Notes: a model not told the origin generated them from the sequence alone. Numbered from the stretch's first letter, positions 35,001 to 44,975 are shown. The stretch: 64,000 nucleotides of DNA from Bathymodiolus brooksi (GCA_963680875.1 OY804575.1:32888494-32952493), one strand, 5' to 3'. Numbers and translations are program-made.

Positions 35001-38000
35001 TCATGTAATTCATCCCTGGGTTGCATACGACCTGGCACATGTGTGTATTTCATGATCAGTGCACACTAACAAATGACGTACTACACATAACGCTTTGTGT
35101 GGATATTATAAGTTTTCTTTTAGAATTTTCATTTGAGTTTATTTGAATTTTTCAAAAACAATAAGAGATTTCAGGATTTCTCATTGAAATAAATTTTATT
35201 GCGATTTTAAATACTATTTTGTTCAATATTTTTACACTTCCCGTGTATTTGGCTATGAATACAATAGTCACGTGACTAAAATTCGTATAGTCTATAGTTA
35301 AAAGGGCTTCGCCCTTTATTATACTAGTAAAAATCTACATCATGTTCATTTTGTAGAATATATATATATTGTATCCTCTTTGTGTGTTTGTTTGTTTGTT
35401 TGTTTGTTTGATGGTGTTTAACGCCCCTTTCAACAATATTTTAGTTATATCGTGGCGGTCAGTTTTATTGGTGGTGGAAACCGGAAGACCCGGAGAAAAC
35501 CACTGACCTATCGCAAGTCACTGACAAACTTTATCACATAATGTTGTACACCTTGCCCTGATCGGATTCGAACTCACAACATCAGTGGTGATAGACACTG
35601 ATCGCATATGTAGTGGTAAATCCAACTACCATACGATCACGGTCACGACGGCCTCTGTGTCCTCTTTGAAGGTAGATAGATTGATATAAGTGTGTAGCCT
35701 GTTTCAATTCCCAACTGTTTGTGTAAAATTGATAGCATGTGTGGTGACTAGGAAAAAACATTTTAATATCAAAGAAGTGAATTTTATTTGAAATAAGGTG
35801 ATATCACACTGTATTAATGCATTATCATAAATCTAATGTCTAGACCCATCTTCAAGCTCTCGTTATCATATTTAAGTATTCACAATAGGTAATATTAATA
35901 TTATTAGCATTATTTTAACATCTTGGTATTACTTCCTCTCACTTTAACCCAACAATTATTTATAATTCTACCACCGGTGTATTATTTATTGTTATTGTTA
36001 CTCTATGTATAATTTCAGATGCTGAAGAGAGGGTTTAAAATATTTGATGGTTTGGACCCATCACAGGGAATGTTAAAAGAGGCAGAAAAAAAGAAAATAT
36101 TCCGACATTTATACTGCAGTTTCTTCACCTCTGAACCGATATATACATTACTCCCCAGTAAGTGAGTCAATATGGTAATGAGAAGGTGTATGAACAGCTC
36201 TAGTTGTCTTATTATTGATGAACAGTTCTAGTTGTCTTATTATTGATGAACAGTTCTAGTTGTCTTATTATTACTTACTAATGTTTAATTCCACTGTTAA
36301 CAATAGTTCAGTTAGTATTCGACGCTAAGAGGCGACGAACATTGTTGTAATCATATTTCAATCGCCTCGGTGGTGGTATGGCTAGTGTGTTCGCCTCGAG
36401 TGCGGTAGATCGTGGGTCCGAGCACCGATCGGTTCAAACCAAAGACTATACAATTGGTATTTGTTGCTTCTCCACTAAACACGCATCGTTAAGGAGAACG
36501 AGCAAAGACAGGTTGGCTCGGATTCAGGATAATGTGTCCGAGTGGGGCCACATGTCTACGCGCGGACTGACTGTTTCAGTAAGCTAGCACTATAAAAACC
36601 TTATTTGTTGGTCTAGTACCAAGCGGACCTCATCTTCATCTCATTGAAAATTAACATGTTCTCGCCATGATAGAGCTGAAAATTACCGAGTTTGCAGTAA
36701 AAAACAGTCACTCACTCAATCACTCACTCTGTCCTGATATTACCGACATATGATTTATGTACAGATGTTCTGTCCTGATATTACGGACATATTATTTATG
36801 TACAGTTGCTCTGTCCTGATATTACGGACATATGATTTATGTACATTGTTCGGTTTTAATATTACCGACATATCATTCATGTACATTTGTTCTGTTCTGT
36901 CTTGATATTACCGACATATGATATAGGTCCCTTTGTTCTATTATATGTCTTTACGTTCTTAGTTCCGTGCTGTGATGTCCGCTACGATGTATGCATAAAA
37001 CGGTTCGTCTTTACCTCCAGGTGTTTGTAGGAGGGCTCATGTCTTATTTATATTATTTGTGTGTTCTATATATATTGGTGTCCAGCACGTCGTGAATATA
37101 TAATTAACATGACAGGTATGATATAAGACAGGAACGACTTACCATTCGTAAGTACATAGGTTTACTCCAGATTTTAGTGTGATCCATGTTGCTCATCTTT
37201 TTAGTTTTCTGTGCTGTGTTTTGTGTTTTGTTTTTCTTCGTCCTGTGTCTTGTGTACCTAATGTTGCCAATTTCTCTGGATTGTCCATTGTTGGTTGTCT
37301 CTTTGGTTTACTGTAACGTTTATAAGGGACATATGATTTATGTACATTTGTTCTGTCCTAATATCACGGACACGTAACGTTTATTTATAATTTGTCTGTC
37401 CTAATATCACGGACACGTGACGCTTAATTATAAATACCCTGTCCTAATATCACAGACACATGATTCTATAATAATGAATATATAATTTCAGATAGCTATG
37501 ATTTATTAACAGTAGTTGGTTCCTATAATCACGGACACATACCATATGATGCAATCATAGAAATGATTAGACTTACAAAACCAGGTAGTTAAGAAGTATT
37601 TATTTCACATGATTTTCCCTCATTAGACTTGGACTTAAATCTAACAGTGATTGATGTTAACACTATTAAAAGCCGACAAATTCATATTTGCATTTAATTC
37701 ACAATTACAGAGAAATAAATAAAGGATATTTGAGGGTTCACAATGACCACAACAACATATGATAGAATCATCAATCGGGAATTTATATTGATCTTAGAAG
37801 GTTTCGATGACTACAGCATTCGGGTATAAAACAAAAGTTTGAACTATTGCCTGTAATAACATGAAACATGGTGTGAACGAAGATTTAACTATCTTAGGTA
37901 TATTGTAGGTTAAAGAAATTCTAAACAACGATGATGAACAATTCTAAAAATATCAACAAAATGAAGAGCTATCGAAAAAAAACCATGACATTAACCTATG

Positions 38001-38578
38001 GAAATCAGGATCCTGTTCTGGGACACGCATAAAAATATGTCTAATTTATAAGCATAGACATGGGTGACCATAACATATTTTGATCATCCTGTTTGGTCCC
38101 AAAGATTTACATTATTTGGCCTTCCAATCTTTCGGTTTGAGTATACCTGATGAAGGTTATTCCAGAAACTCATGTGCTCACTAAATTATATTTCTACGTT
38201 TTTATTATAGTATTATGATCTACATCGAATTCTACTGAAACCATCCAAAATCAATGGTGAGAAATTGGGTTTTTTTCATATCGTTTGTATTTTATATCGA
38301 ATTCCACTAAAACCATTCAAAATCAATTCTAGGAAATTGTTTTATAGATGCTTTGTATTTTGTATTTATGATTGTAATCATACCTCATTTTAGGTGGTAT
38401 CATCTGTATAGTAAACAGACGTTCACCATTTCTACAATTACCTGAATATGTAGATAATTTCTTCCCGTTATGTGACCAACTAGAACAAGAAGGTAGATGG
38501 AAGAAGGAGGAAATAACAACATTTAGTGGATTTATGGGCGAGGTCGATGGAATATGCATTATTTATCGTGTTAAATAA
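28956..38578 (+). CDS. METTL27 (WBSCR27)-like SAM-dependent methyltransferase, five coding exons
   Basis: Coding exons are 28956-29063, 34049-34177, 36019-36157, 37492-37584 and 38394-38578 (654 nt, 217 aa plus TAA). All introns are GT-AG with phases 0,0,1,1, and they join without a stop. Exon 1 begins [16 protein letters not shown] and ends [10 protein letters not shown]. Exon 2 carries SAM motif [15 protein letters not shown] (residues about 66-79). Exon 3 has the acidic-loop segment [14 protein letters not shown]. Exon 4 has [16 protein letters not shown] (motif II region). Exon 5 starts [10 protein letters not shown] after the TKPG turn. This is a class I methyltransferase of the METTL27/Williams-Beuren region 27 type, presumably cytosolic; its substrate is unknown to me. 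An acceptor AG directly precedes the start codon, so an untranslated 5' exon lies upstream. Human METTL27 is of similar length. Confidence 0.93.
29393..29672 (+). repeat. tRNA-derived SINE, full length, in intron 1
   Basis: The head resembles a tRNA gene with an A-box-like TGGCTCAATGAG (29401) and a B-box-like GGTTCGCGCCC (29467-29477). A conserved core follows (CCACCACTAAAACTGGTCGC, ATATAGCTGAAATATTACTG, AGTGGCGTTAAATAC), with an AATCAATCAATC tail. It belongs to the metazoan/molluscan SINE type with a shared central domain; naming RUDI or a related family would need a search. Confidence 0.85.
29835..30080 (-). repeat. Unnamed interspersed repeat (family at 19660), minus copy
   Basis: The minus strand reads GTGGGTGTTTCCCCACTTCA, ACACATGGTTTTGTCTATCA and CCGGTGACCCACTTTAGCAC, as at 20071-20320. 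It borders the 41-bp minisatellite directly. Confidence 0.8.
30080..33770. repeat. 41-bp minisatellite (~90 units) filling methyltransferase intron 1
   Basis: The unit is TCTCTTTATTCATTAAATAC followed by AAGACAAGGGTCATTTTGGCC; the period was measured as 41 bp (30451 to 30492). Main variants are CATCCTGGCTTCTGTT and GATAAGGGTC. A 12-unit higher-order block of about 492 bp repeats three times at the left end (markers at 30189, 30680, 31173). Units become more diverged toward the right, consistent with recent amplification at the left end. Confidence 0.97.
33771..33965 (+). repeat. Degenerate SINE at the end of the minisatellite
   Basis: GGCCGTGATCTAATCAGATT, GTAGTTGGATTTACATTTAC and GTTTTCTCCATTAAGTAAAT correspond to the head and core of the SINE at 35386-35656. 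The middle is lost. Confidence 0.55.
34049..34177 (+). CDS. Methyltransferase coding exon 2 (SAM motif I)
   Basis: 43 codons between TACTACAG and GTTTGTTA. It contains [11 protein letters not shown] and [14 protein letters not shown], the glycine-rich SAM-binding loop. Confidence 0.92.
34795..34828. repeat. Short perfect hairpin
   Basis: AGGGAATTATAAAAC, a TT loop and GTTTTATAATTCCCT form a 15-bp stem in intron 2. A second hairpin (AAAGGGC-TTC-GCCCTTT) lies near 35305-35325. Together they could be ends of a decayed MITE; this is not demonstrated. Confidence 0.5.
35386..35656 (-). repeat. tRNA-derived SINE, full length, in intron 2
   Basis: The minus strand reads GAGGCCGTCGTGACCGTGAT, B-box-like GAGTTCGAATCC, CCACCAATAAAACTGACCGC and GGCGTTAAACACCATCAAAC, with a CAAACAAACAAA tail. 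It is the best-preserved copy of this SINE family in the window. Confidence 0.88.
36019..36157 (+). CDS. Methyltransferase coding exon 3
   Basis: It starts ATGCTGAAGAGAGG after AATTTCAG and ends CTCCCCA before GTAAGT, leaving phase 1. It encodes [20 protein letters not shown], which matches the family's 'GxDxSxGML..A' segment. Confidence 0.92.
36186..36270. repeat. 28-bp tandem repeat, three units
   Basis: AACAGTTCTAGTTGTCTTAT followed by TATTGATG is repeated three times in intron 3. Confidence 0.85.
36350..36725 (+). repeat. Second SINE-like family in intron 3
   Basis: The head GCCTCGGTGGTGGTATGGCT ... GTAGATCGTGGGTCCGAGC is tRNA-like. The 3' part reads TCTCGCCATGATAGAGCTGA and AGTCACTCACTCAATCACTC. 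A diverged, interrupted relative is at 60500-61175. Confidence 0.65.
36728..36935. repeat. Tandem repeat of about 45 bp
   Basis: Units of CTGTCCTGATATTACGGACA followed by TATGATTTATGTACA occur about four times, with related sequence again at 37325-37460 (CTGTCCTAATATCACGGACA). Both blocks are in intron 3. Confidence 0.8.
37140..37330 (+). repeat. Interspersed repeat fragment
   Basis: GTGATCCATGTTGCTCATCT ... TTTCTGTGCTGTGTTTTGTG ... TGTCTCTTTGGTTTACTGTA resembles a repeat I associate with bivalve genomes. A partial relative lies at 44310-44360 (GGTCCGTGTTGCTCATCCTT). Confidence 0.4.
37492..37584 (+). CDS. Methyltransferase coding exon 4
   Basis: 93 nt, phase 1 to 1. It encodes [17 protein letters not shown] and [12 protein letters not shown]. 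The acceptor is AATTTCAG and the donor CCAG/GTAGTT. Confidence 0.92.
38097..38210 (+). ncRNA. Repeat with hammerhead-ribozyme-like core
   Basis: The core CTGATGA is at 38147-38153 and GAAA at 38165-38168. The flanks GAGTATAC (38139-38146) and GTGCTC (38174-38179) can pair as stem I with a 2-nt bulge (U-G wobble allowed). Stem II (AGG-TTATT-CCA) is short, and a clear GUC/GUH cleavage triplet is missing in this copy. Relatives are at 6234-6283 and 5920-5960. Mollusc genomes are known to carry hammerheads in retrozymes and Penelope elements; membership here is an inference. Confidence 0.35.
38394..38578 (+). CDS. Methyltransferase coding exon 5 (stop)
   Basis: It joins in phase 1 after CATTTTAG. 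It encodes [19 protein letters not shown] ... [19 protein letters not shown] ... IIYRVK and ends at TAA 38576-38578. Confidence 0.92.
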
Positions 38579-38664
38579 TGATTGAGGACCACGATTACTT
38601 AACCTTTTACAGGATATCTCAAATATATAATATGCTTCTTGTAAAACGTGTTTATTTGTAAAAA

Positions 38665-38855
38665 TCCTAAATCATTGCTCTTACTCGTCAATCACTCAAT
38701 ATTCTGAATTATTGCTCTTACTCCTCAATCACTCAATATTCTGAGTTATTGTTCTTACTCGTCAATCACTCAATATTCTGAGTTGTTGATCTTACTCGTC
38801 AATCACTCAATATTCTGAATTATTGCTCTTACTCGTCAATCACTCAGTATTAAAT
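38665..38855. repeat. Tandem repeat of about 37-40 bp, 4-5 units
   Basis: CTTACTCGTCAATCACTCAATATTCTGA-type units lie just downstream of the methyltransferase stop codon, probably in its 3' flank. Confidence 0.85.
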
Positions 38856-38939
38856 CACTCAAAACGTATGTGTGTTATTTATGTCACTTGTGGCAGTGGT
38901 GCATTATATAGGCGACAAAATCATGCTCTGTTATGACAT

Positions 38940-39185
38940 ACGAGTATTTAACACCACATTCAACAATATTTATATCTATTAAATCCTGATTTTATTTTGG
39001 TGGAAGAAACAGAAGTACCTACTAAAATAACTGACCTGTTGCAAGTCACTGCCCAACTTATTCACATAATGTTGTATCAAGTACACCTCGTCATATGCGG
39101 ATATTGCATTTACACCTGTAATGGTCATAGGTTCTAATTCCATAGGTAGATATAAATTCTACTGTGATACGATTACAGCGCCATG
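38940..39185 (-). repeat. Degenerate SINE
   Basis: On the minus strand the head (GTAATCGTATCACAGTAGAA), CATAATGTGAATAAG-like block and CCACC..AAATAA core correspond to the 35386-35656 SINE, heavily mutated. Confidence 0.6.
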
Positions 39186-39189
39186 TTGC

Positions 39190-40190
39190 CATATATCGGT
39201 TATAAATGAATAATTGTGAATTCAAGATTAAATACGATGTGTTCATTAATATAAGTCTTCAGTATGCTTGATTCATGTCTTTCTACATCAAATATTAGTG
39301 ATAAACATAACATATATATTTTCATTTTCTTTGAACAAAACCCATTTCGGATCCAGTGTAGTTTTTTCCTTGTACAATGTTACATCTGTAGTTGTACAAT
39401 TATTCTTTTGTATCAGGATCTTATATTTTAATTCTATTTTCTGGAAAGGAGCTTAATTTTTTTCGGTTGTGTCTTAAAAAAGTCTTAAGCAAGGTTTGAA
39501 GGTTAAACCTTCAGCTTGGTTGCGAAATGTAGTCCAAATTTGATGTTTCTGTTTTGCAGTTTGGGCTTGTTTGCCTCAACAAACAAACTATCAGCTGCAA
39601 AGTTTCTAAATTCTTCAGCCACGAATCTTCATCATTGATGGCGTATCGTATCAAGGGTTTAAATGTATGATTTACGAATCGACCTATGAACTATTCTATC
39701 GTAATCTAGTAATCTAATAACAAGTTTACAAACAAGACATCTTTTAGTCTGATACGAGTATGGTCAGTAGTTTTGGTTGCCACGGAAATAAGAAGATATA
39801 ACCAGAACTTTATTTATTAGTATATTTTATTATATAAATAAAAATATAAACATTACACTTATTTATAGTTTGAAAAATATAATAGCCAGTTGTTTATTGT
39901 CTAAACATCGTGTCAAACTAGATATTATGGAGAGAAAAACACACAAAGAAACATGTTTGATATTTGAATTGTTAAAAACTCAATATTTACTTGTTTTCAC
40001 GTGGCTCATTGAAAAAGTTTACAGAAGACAATATCAATATAAGAATTAAACTAAATATGATGTTATCAACATATATCAGAACATAAATTGGGAAACTACA
40101 TACAAACACAAATACATTATTATTATTTATTATTCTGATTGGTATGTATGTCTTTTGATACTTTGACGAAGAATAAATATAAAAATTAAA
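39190..40190. other. No gene recognised
   Basis: AT-rich sequence. A small minus-strand frame (40223-39987) contains a hydrophobic run but starts inside a satellite remnant and has no supporting splice context. Confidence 0.4.
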
Positions 40191-40192
40191 TG

Positions 40193-40232
40193 AAGAACAA
40201 AATATACCACACTGTCTGAACAATTCCTACAT
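40193..40232 (+). repeat. Single stray monomer of the 47-bp satellite
   Basis: AACAAAATATACCACACTGT followed by CTGAACAATTCC matches the array variant at 12150-12175 (ATACCACACTGTCTGAACAA). It lies about 24 kb from the array. Confidence 0.7.
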
Positions 40233-40359
40233 CAAATATCAAAGTGACCGATAAAGCTTGGAAGCAAAAATTGTTAGAAAAAGTATCACCTTAATGTGAT
40301 GCACTGTATTACTTGATAATGAAAAGGGAAGTACTATTATAATGTTAAGTCTGGTTTTC

Positions 40360-40945
40360 CTATTTTTCACGTGGTGTTGGTAGTTTCATTTTCGTGCCTG
40401 TTCGCCATGGCTGAATAGATCTAGGATTTTCTCTAGAATTTATTTTCGCTACCAACTGCGAAACATCTTCTGATGTTTTTGCACAAATATTTTTTATGTC
40501 AGCATTTTCTGACCGCAGTTGTATATTGTCAGTCCTTAATTGGGTCACCTCTTTGTGAATTTCCTTATGGAGTTGTAGTTCATCTTCTACACAGCTTAGC
40601 CTCTTATCTAATATATCAATTTTCGTATTTTTGCCATCCAATTCCGTTTTTAAATGCTCAATTTCCGTTTGTAATTGTGTTATTTTCGTATTTTTGCCAT
40701 CCAATTCCGTTTTTAAATGCTCAATTTCCGTTTGTAATTGTGTTATTTCCTGCCAGTTCTTGATTTTCTGCTTTTAATTTTTGATTCTCATTTTGCAACT
40801 GTGTGCATATCGTTTTATTTTCTTCTGATGCGAGGGTTAATTTTTTTAATCTCAAGGTTTTATCATTTAATTCCACTCGTAATTTTCCTTGGATGTTCTT
40901 AAGGTGTTTTAATGATTTAGCTTCCGGTTCTTCCGTTTCTGCATG
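40360..40945 (-). CDS. Coiled-coil exon, possibly 3' exon of the CARD gene; frameshifted
   Basis: The minus-strand exon follows CTTGCAG at 40946 and ends in TAG at 40360-40362. It encodes a long charged heptad-rich coiled coil (LKHLKNIQGKLRVELNDKT ... LQNENQKLKAENQE, then ITQLQTEIEHLKTELDGKNT twice, then LDKRLSCVEDELQLHKEIHK), then a basic tail MKLPTPREK. A 63-bp (21-codon) unit is tandemly duplicated (40618-40743). The frame shifts by one base near 40755 between the two halves, so this copy is broken or the assembly has an indel. The frame entering the exon (phase 0) does not match the CARD donor (phase 1), so a middle exon would be needed. Alternative: an independent coiled-coil gene. Confidence 0.5.
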
Positions 40946-41696
40946 CTGCAAGAATAAAATATGATCAACTTTGTAGTTATGTTATTTTGCGTTATGCGCT
41001 GATTGTACCTCATTAATGATGCTTCAGAAGTCAAGAAATAGTGTTAGATGAATTCGCAACTTCTGAAGTTTTGTGATGACGTTAGTAAAGTTTACTCTAT
41101 GACATACAGATACTATGAAGTAGATGTGTGTTATTTTACTTCAAGTCGTAGCCCTTTCCTAAAATATTTCTCGCAAATGTAAATAATAATAGCATAATAT
41201 TATAGAAAATATCATGTGTAGTGATGTTAAAACAGATAATTACCTTAATTGGAATTTTTTTGTAATATGTTTATTTTTAAATAAAAACAGAGGCAAATAC
41301 AAATACAAAAAACAGATGACATGCATATACACAGACAAAGCTACTAATTTATTGAAACAACATTGTGCAGCACTGTACAGAACTTTCAAAACCAAGGACA
41401 GTTTCATATGGCAACCATTGTGTAGAGAACAAGACATTTATGGTTATCTTTTCCATTTTAGTGCAATATTTCAGATATTTTGGATCACCATTTATACTGG
41501 GTTTGTAATCCACACATACATTTATATAAATAATAATTTAAAATTACAATTACTTGATTAATATGGTTATTTGGATCTAAAGTATATTCAGACCATATCT
41601 TAACTGTAATTAACTTCTAAAGCAAACTTATCCCAAGGAGCTTATACTGAAAACGGCTACCATTACAAGGAAATCTTGTAATTTTTGGGATTTACA
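40946..41696. other. No feature recognised
   Basis: Probably intron of the coiled-coil/CARD gene if the two belong together. A plus-strand open frame at 41214-41561 is AT-rich and shows no recognisable family. Confidence 0.4.
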
Positions 41697-42073
41697 CCGG
41701 GACACTGGGTATAAATAGCTGTGGGCGAACAAACATTCAGATCGTTCATTATTTTGACCACGGTTATCTTGAGGAGGAAATATCAATGATACATAGTTTC
41801 ACAGTTACTTTTGGAGCAAAATATTTGACAGGAATGGTTACTAGTGTTCCTCCCTACGAAATTATCAGTCTTTTTAAAAATAATATTCTTCATCAGTCTA
41901 AATTCTACAAAAATCACTTCGAAAATTAACATTTCTGAGGTATGTGACCTTTAGGTCACATTGGTCATGTGACATACAGTTTCATAAATTTTATGTTCAT
42001 ATCAACGAGGAGTTTTGATGATAAGCTCCGTCTACAAATTTTGTCGGTAGGCACTACCGCAAATGCCGCTTTA
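41697..42073 (+). repeat. Retroelement leader (inverted copy of 17880-18240)
   Basis: TATAAATAGCTGTGGGCGAA (41710), GGTTATCTTGAGGAGGAAAT, GGTATGTGACCTTTAGGTCA and GGTAGGCACTACCGCAAATG follow the same order as the minus-strand leader upstream of the gag-like ORF. Identity stops near 42073, where Penelope coding sequence begins shortly after. Confidence 0.85.
41710..41718 (+). promoter_or_regulatory. TATA-box-like motif of the retroelement leader
   Basis: TATAAATAG, conserved with the minus-strand copy at 18211-18218, including about 10 bp downstream. Confidence 0.4.
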
Positions 42074-42159
42074 AGCATATTACTTTTTTAAGGTAAAACT
42101 TTCGTGTACATAAATAATCCTAGTGAATATGAGCTAGATTTAGACTGAAATCAAGATCT

Positions 42160-42510
42160 TTCTCTCAGGTATCCTCCATCAAAACTTTTGATTTTTCAAC
42201 TCTATATACCACCCTACCGCATGCCAAATGAAAAACCCGCTTAAAAGAAACAATTCATAAAGCTTTTAGTCATAGAAACTATGGCTCAAAATTTGTTGTG
42301 TTAGGCTACAATTCCACATATTTTTCAAACAAAATTCATAAAGGTAAAACATGCTACTCCGAGGAACAAGTGATCAGTATGCTGGAGTTCCTCATCGATA
42401 ACATATTTGTCTCCTTTGGAGGGACACTGTTTCAGCAGGTCGTCGGCATACCAATGGGTACGAATTGTGCCCCTCTTCTAGCCGATTTATTTTTATACTC
42501 ATATGAGTAA
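42160..42510 (+). pseudogene. Penelope-like element reverse transcriptase fragment
   Basis: The translation reads SIKTFDFSTLYTTLPHAK, then a stop, KTRLKETIHKAF, and from 42298 NKIHKGKTCYSEEQVISMLE, FLIDNIFVSFGGTLFQQ and VGIPMGTNCAPLLADLFLY, ending SYE-stop. 'FDFSTLYTTLPH' and 'GIPMGTNCAPLLADLFL' are hallmark blocks of Penelope-like RTs. The part carrying the catalytic Y-x-D-D, the linker and the GIY-YIG endonuclease is absent, so only about 115 codons of the finger/palm region survive. Confidence 0.85.
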
Positions 42511-43074
42511 TATGAATCAGTATTAAGTATTGTATTCAATTAAAATTTATATGTTGTAGATATTTAATAAAGTAAGAACCAATAGATGCCATCAGCATTC
42601 AATTCTTCTCTTTAAATTAGTCCGAGATTCCTCTGTCGTCCGACGACATTATATATTTTTGCTAGAGCCGTCGAACGTCAGAGCGCAATATATACGGAAC
42701 ACAGCTGATTTGCCTCACCAGCTCTGGGTCGGCACATTTCCACGTTTCGTGGCTATCGGATTTTATTAACTATCAGAAACCCTCATATAAATCGCTTCAC
42801 CAATCATTTTTCTATTAATTCATAACCATCTTACCCTCAGAAAGTGGTGTTACACTCCATTACAGCACCATTTTGCCTTAGATCCTATTATTCCGCCATT
42901 TGACTTCCATTTTCGAATCTACACACGTGATCTCGCGATACTAACTGAATGATGACAGCAACGCATTGCATGATGGGAGCTAATTAATGCAGCGTGCCAA
43001 ATTATTTGGAGCATTATTTGCATACGTAAACAACATTCAAATCACATGGAAGACGATACATTTAAGCGTATTCT

Positions 43075-43225
43075 GCAGGACAAACAGTCCATCTACAGAT
43101 CAAAGCAGAGCAGAAGGAAATAATACAGAATGTGTTGGAAAGAAAAGATTCAATGGCAGAGTGTTACCAACGGGCTTCGGAAAGAGCATGTGTTACGTTC
43201 CCCCTTTTTGTTTTTGGACAAGGTA
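43075..43225 (+). pseudogene. RecQ-like helicase fragment (Q-motif and Walker A)
   Basis: In one frame the sequence reads HLQIKAEQKEIIQNVLERKD, then SMA. After a 1-2 base shift it continues VLPTGFGKSMCYVPP. 'LQIKAEQ' matches the motif 0/Q-motif and 'LPTGFGKS' is helicase motif I (Walker A) of SF2 RecQ-type proteins. Only about 50 codons are present, inside the centre of the long-TIR element, so this is a captured or residual coding piece rather than a gene. Confidence 0.7.
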
Positions 43226-43229
43226 CTAC

Positions 43230-43372
43230 ATTATGGTTATCTGTAATTCACTAAATTTGCTGTTAAAATCATTACCAATCAATATAATCAACTGTATTAA
43301 ATTTTATGTTAATTGTTCTGCCTTAACAGGCGCCTATGATTGGCAATAAAAATATTTGTTTGTTTGTTTATA
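43230..43372 (+). repeat. LINE-like 3' tail
   Basis: CTGTAATTCACTAAATTTGC ... GCGCCTATGATTGGCAATAA AA...TTTGTTTGTTTG is similar to 54310-54435 (TGTATGTAATTCACTTCATT ... GCGTCATGATTGACAATAAA, then TTGTATTGTA). It is probably the 3' end of a LINE or SINE family. Confidence 0.45.
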
Positions 43373-43745
43373 TGCAAATCATCTCCCATGATACATTGCG
43401 GTAATCGTAGTTTTCTCGTAGTCACGTGACAAATGTTTGAAAAATGGAAGACAAATGTCGAAATCATAGGATCTAAGGCAAAATCGTGCTGTAATGGAGT
43501 GTAACACCACTTTCTGAGGGTAAGATGGTTATAAATGAATAGAAAAATGATTGGTGAAGCGATTTATATAAGGGTTTCTGATAGAAAATAAAATCCGATA
43601 GCAACGAAACGTGGAAATGTGCTGACCGAGAGTTGGAGAAGCAAATCCGCTGTTTTCCGTATATATTGCGCTCTGACGTTCGACGGCTCTAGCAAAAATA
43701 TATAATGTCGTCGGACGACAGAGGAATCTCGGACTATCTTTAAAT

Positions 43746-44765
43746 ATGTCATACATTAAATTATATAGTCATAGCAATCTTTTTAACTTCCATAAACAAC
43801 AATATTCAAATAGGTCACATTGCTTACATTATAAATGGCAATATGGAGGAATACGAAAATTAATATAGTTCACAGTGATTTCTGTACACATACAACTTGA
43901 ATCAGCTCGGTAGCAATTATCAATCGGGAACCAGTAAATAATTGTGTATACCCTTCATTCAGGTTAATAGTGCATACTGAAGGATGGCTACTGATTGGAT
44001 TATACTTGTAATGAACATGTTATATATTTTTTTTTTCTAAATTGAGAGATAATTCCAGTATCAAAGATGGGAAAATATTTTTTGATACATTGCCAAGTAA
44101 AAAAAAATAATGATTTATTCATGCTTTGCATTCTTTGCGTCACTGAACACTATTCAAAATGGCTGAGTAAGGAAATTGTCATCAGTATATTTGACAGTTA
44201 TTTGTAGAAAAGTTAATGAAAGTCCTTCAGCAAAATATACCACTATTTTCTTTGTACTTATATAAATGCGATGCCTGCTATTTAGCAAGCATATGGGTAT
44301 ACCACCGGTGTTTGGTGAGGTCCGTGTTGCTCATCCTTTCTGTTTTCTGTGTGGGGCTAAAATGTCTGTACCTATCCCTAAAATCTCCATACTTATACAG
44401 TGGCAGACAAGTCGTTTCCTCGGTTAACCCATCCCTTCACCATTTCTGTATTGTGTCTAATATATAGTTGAACTTGATCTCTTCCTTTATAGCTGTATAT
44501 AGCTGAAATACTGTTCCCTGCACTTTAACCAATAATCATTATAAAAGTGATGAGTTGTGTTTTCATTTCTGTATTGTCGACTATAACTACCGCGATTCCT
44601 TGAGTATTTATAAAGAGTATGTTATATTCCGATATCAAATTCCGTGTTATCACAGTAGATTTGTCCCGTTTACTACATTCCGTGTCATTCAAATTTGTAC
44701 CCTTGTGATTGTTACCATATATTTAATTAAAAAATATATAAAAATATATAATTAAATTAAAAATT
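43746..44765. other. No gene recognised
   Basis: AT-rich. A fragment at 44310-44360 resembles the repeat at 37163. (TATA)-rich sequence lies at 44720-44760, just before the segmental duplication. Confidence 0.4.
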
Positions 44766-44975
44766 GAAAGCCAAATAATTTAAAGTCTTTGGGGGGAAAA
44801 CATTTTGGATGGTCTTCAATAAACACGTAGAGTATTACTGTGTTTTCTATATTAGAATGTGGTTGTCTCATTCTTTAAGAAACTAAATCAGAACTCAAGC
44901 GTTATCATTTTTCTGTTTAAATGTACATCTTGTATCTGAGAGTGGCTAAAATTAAATGAATATATCATATCTTAC

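Larger units (their letters stand above)
42618..43736. mobile_element. MULE-like element with long TIRs, 9-bp target duplication and captured helicase piece
   Basis: The ends are TAGTCCGAGATTCC (42618) and its inverse ending at 43736. The inverted repeats are about 355-365 bp (to about 42985 and from about 43385) at roughly 90% identity by eye. The flanks carry a perfect direct repeat TCTTTAAAT (42609-42617 and 43737-43745), i.e. a 9-bp target duplication. Long TIRs and 9-bp duplications are typical of Mutator-like elements. The 400-bp centre has no transposase; it holds a helicase fragment and a LINE-like tail (43230-43370). It lies between the coiled-coil exon and CARD exon A. Confidence 0.85.

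Noticed and set aside
39987..40223. 78-codon minus-strand frame with a hydrophobic segment, as a membrane-anchor exon of the CARD gene
   Set aside because: It begins in a stray satellite monomer, lies beyond the stop of the coiled-coil exon, and has no acceptor in frame.
41214..41561. 115-codon plus-strand frame
   Set aside because: AT-rich composition, no recognisable family, no splice context; probably chance in an intron.
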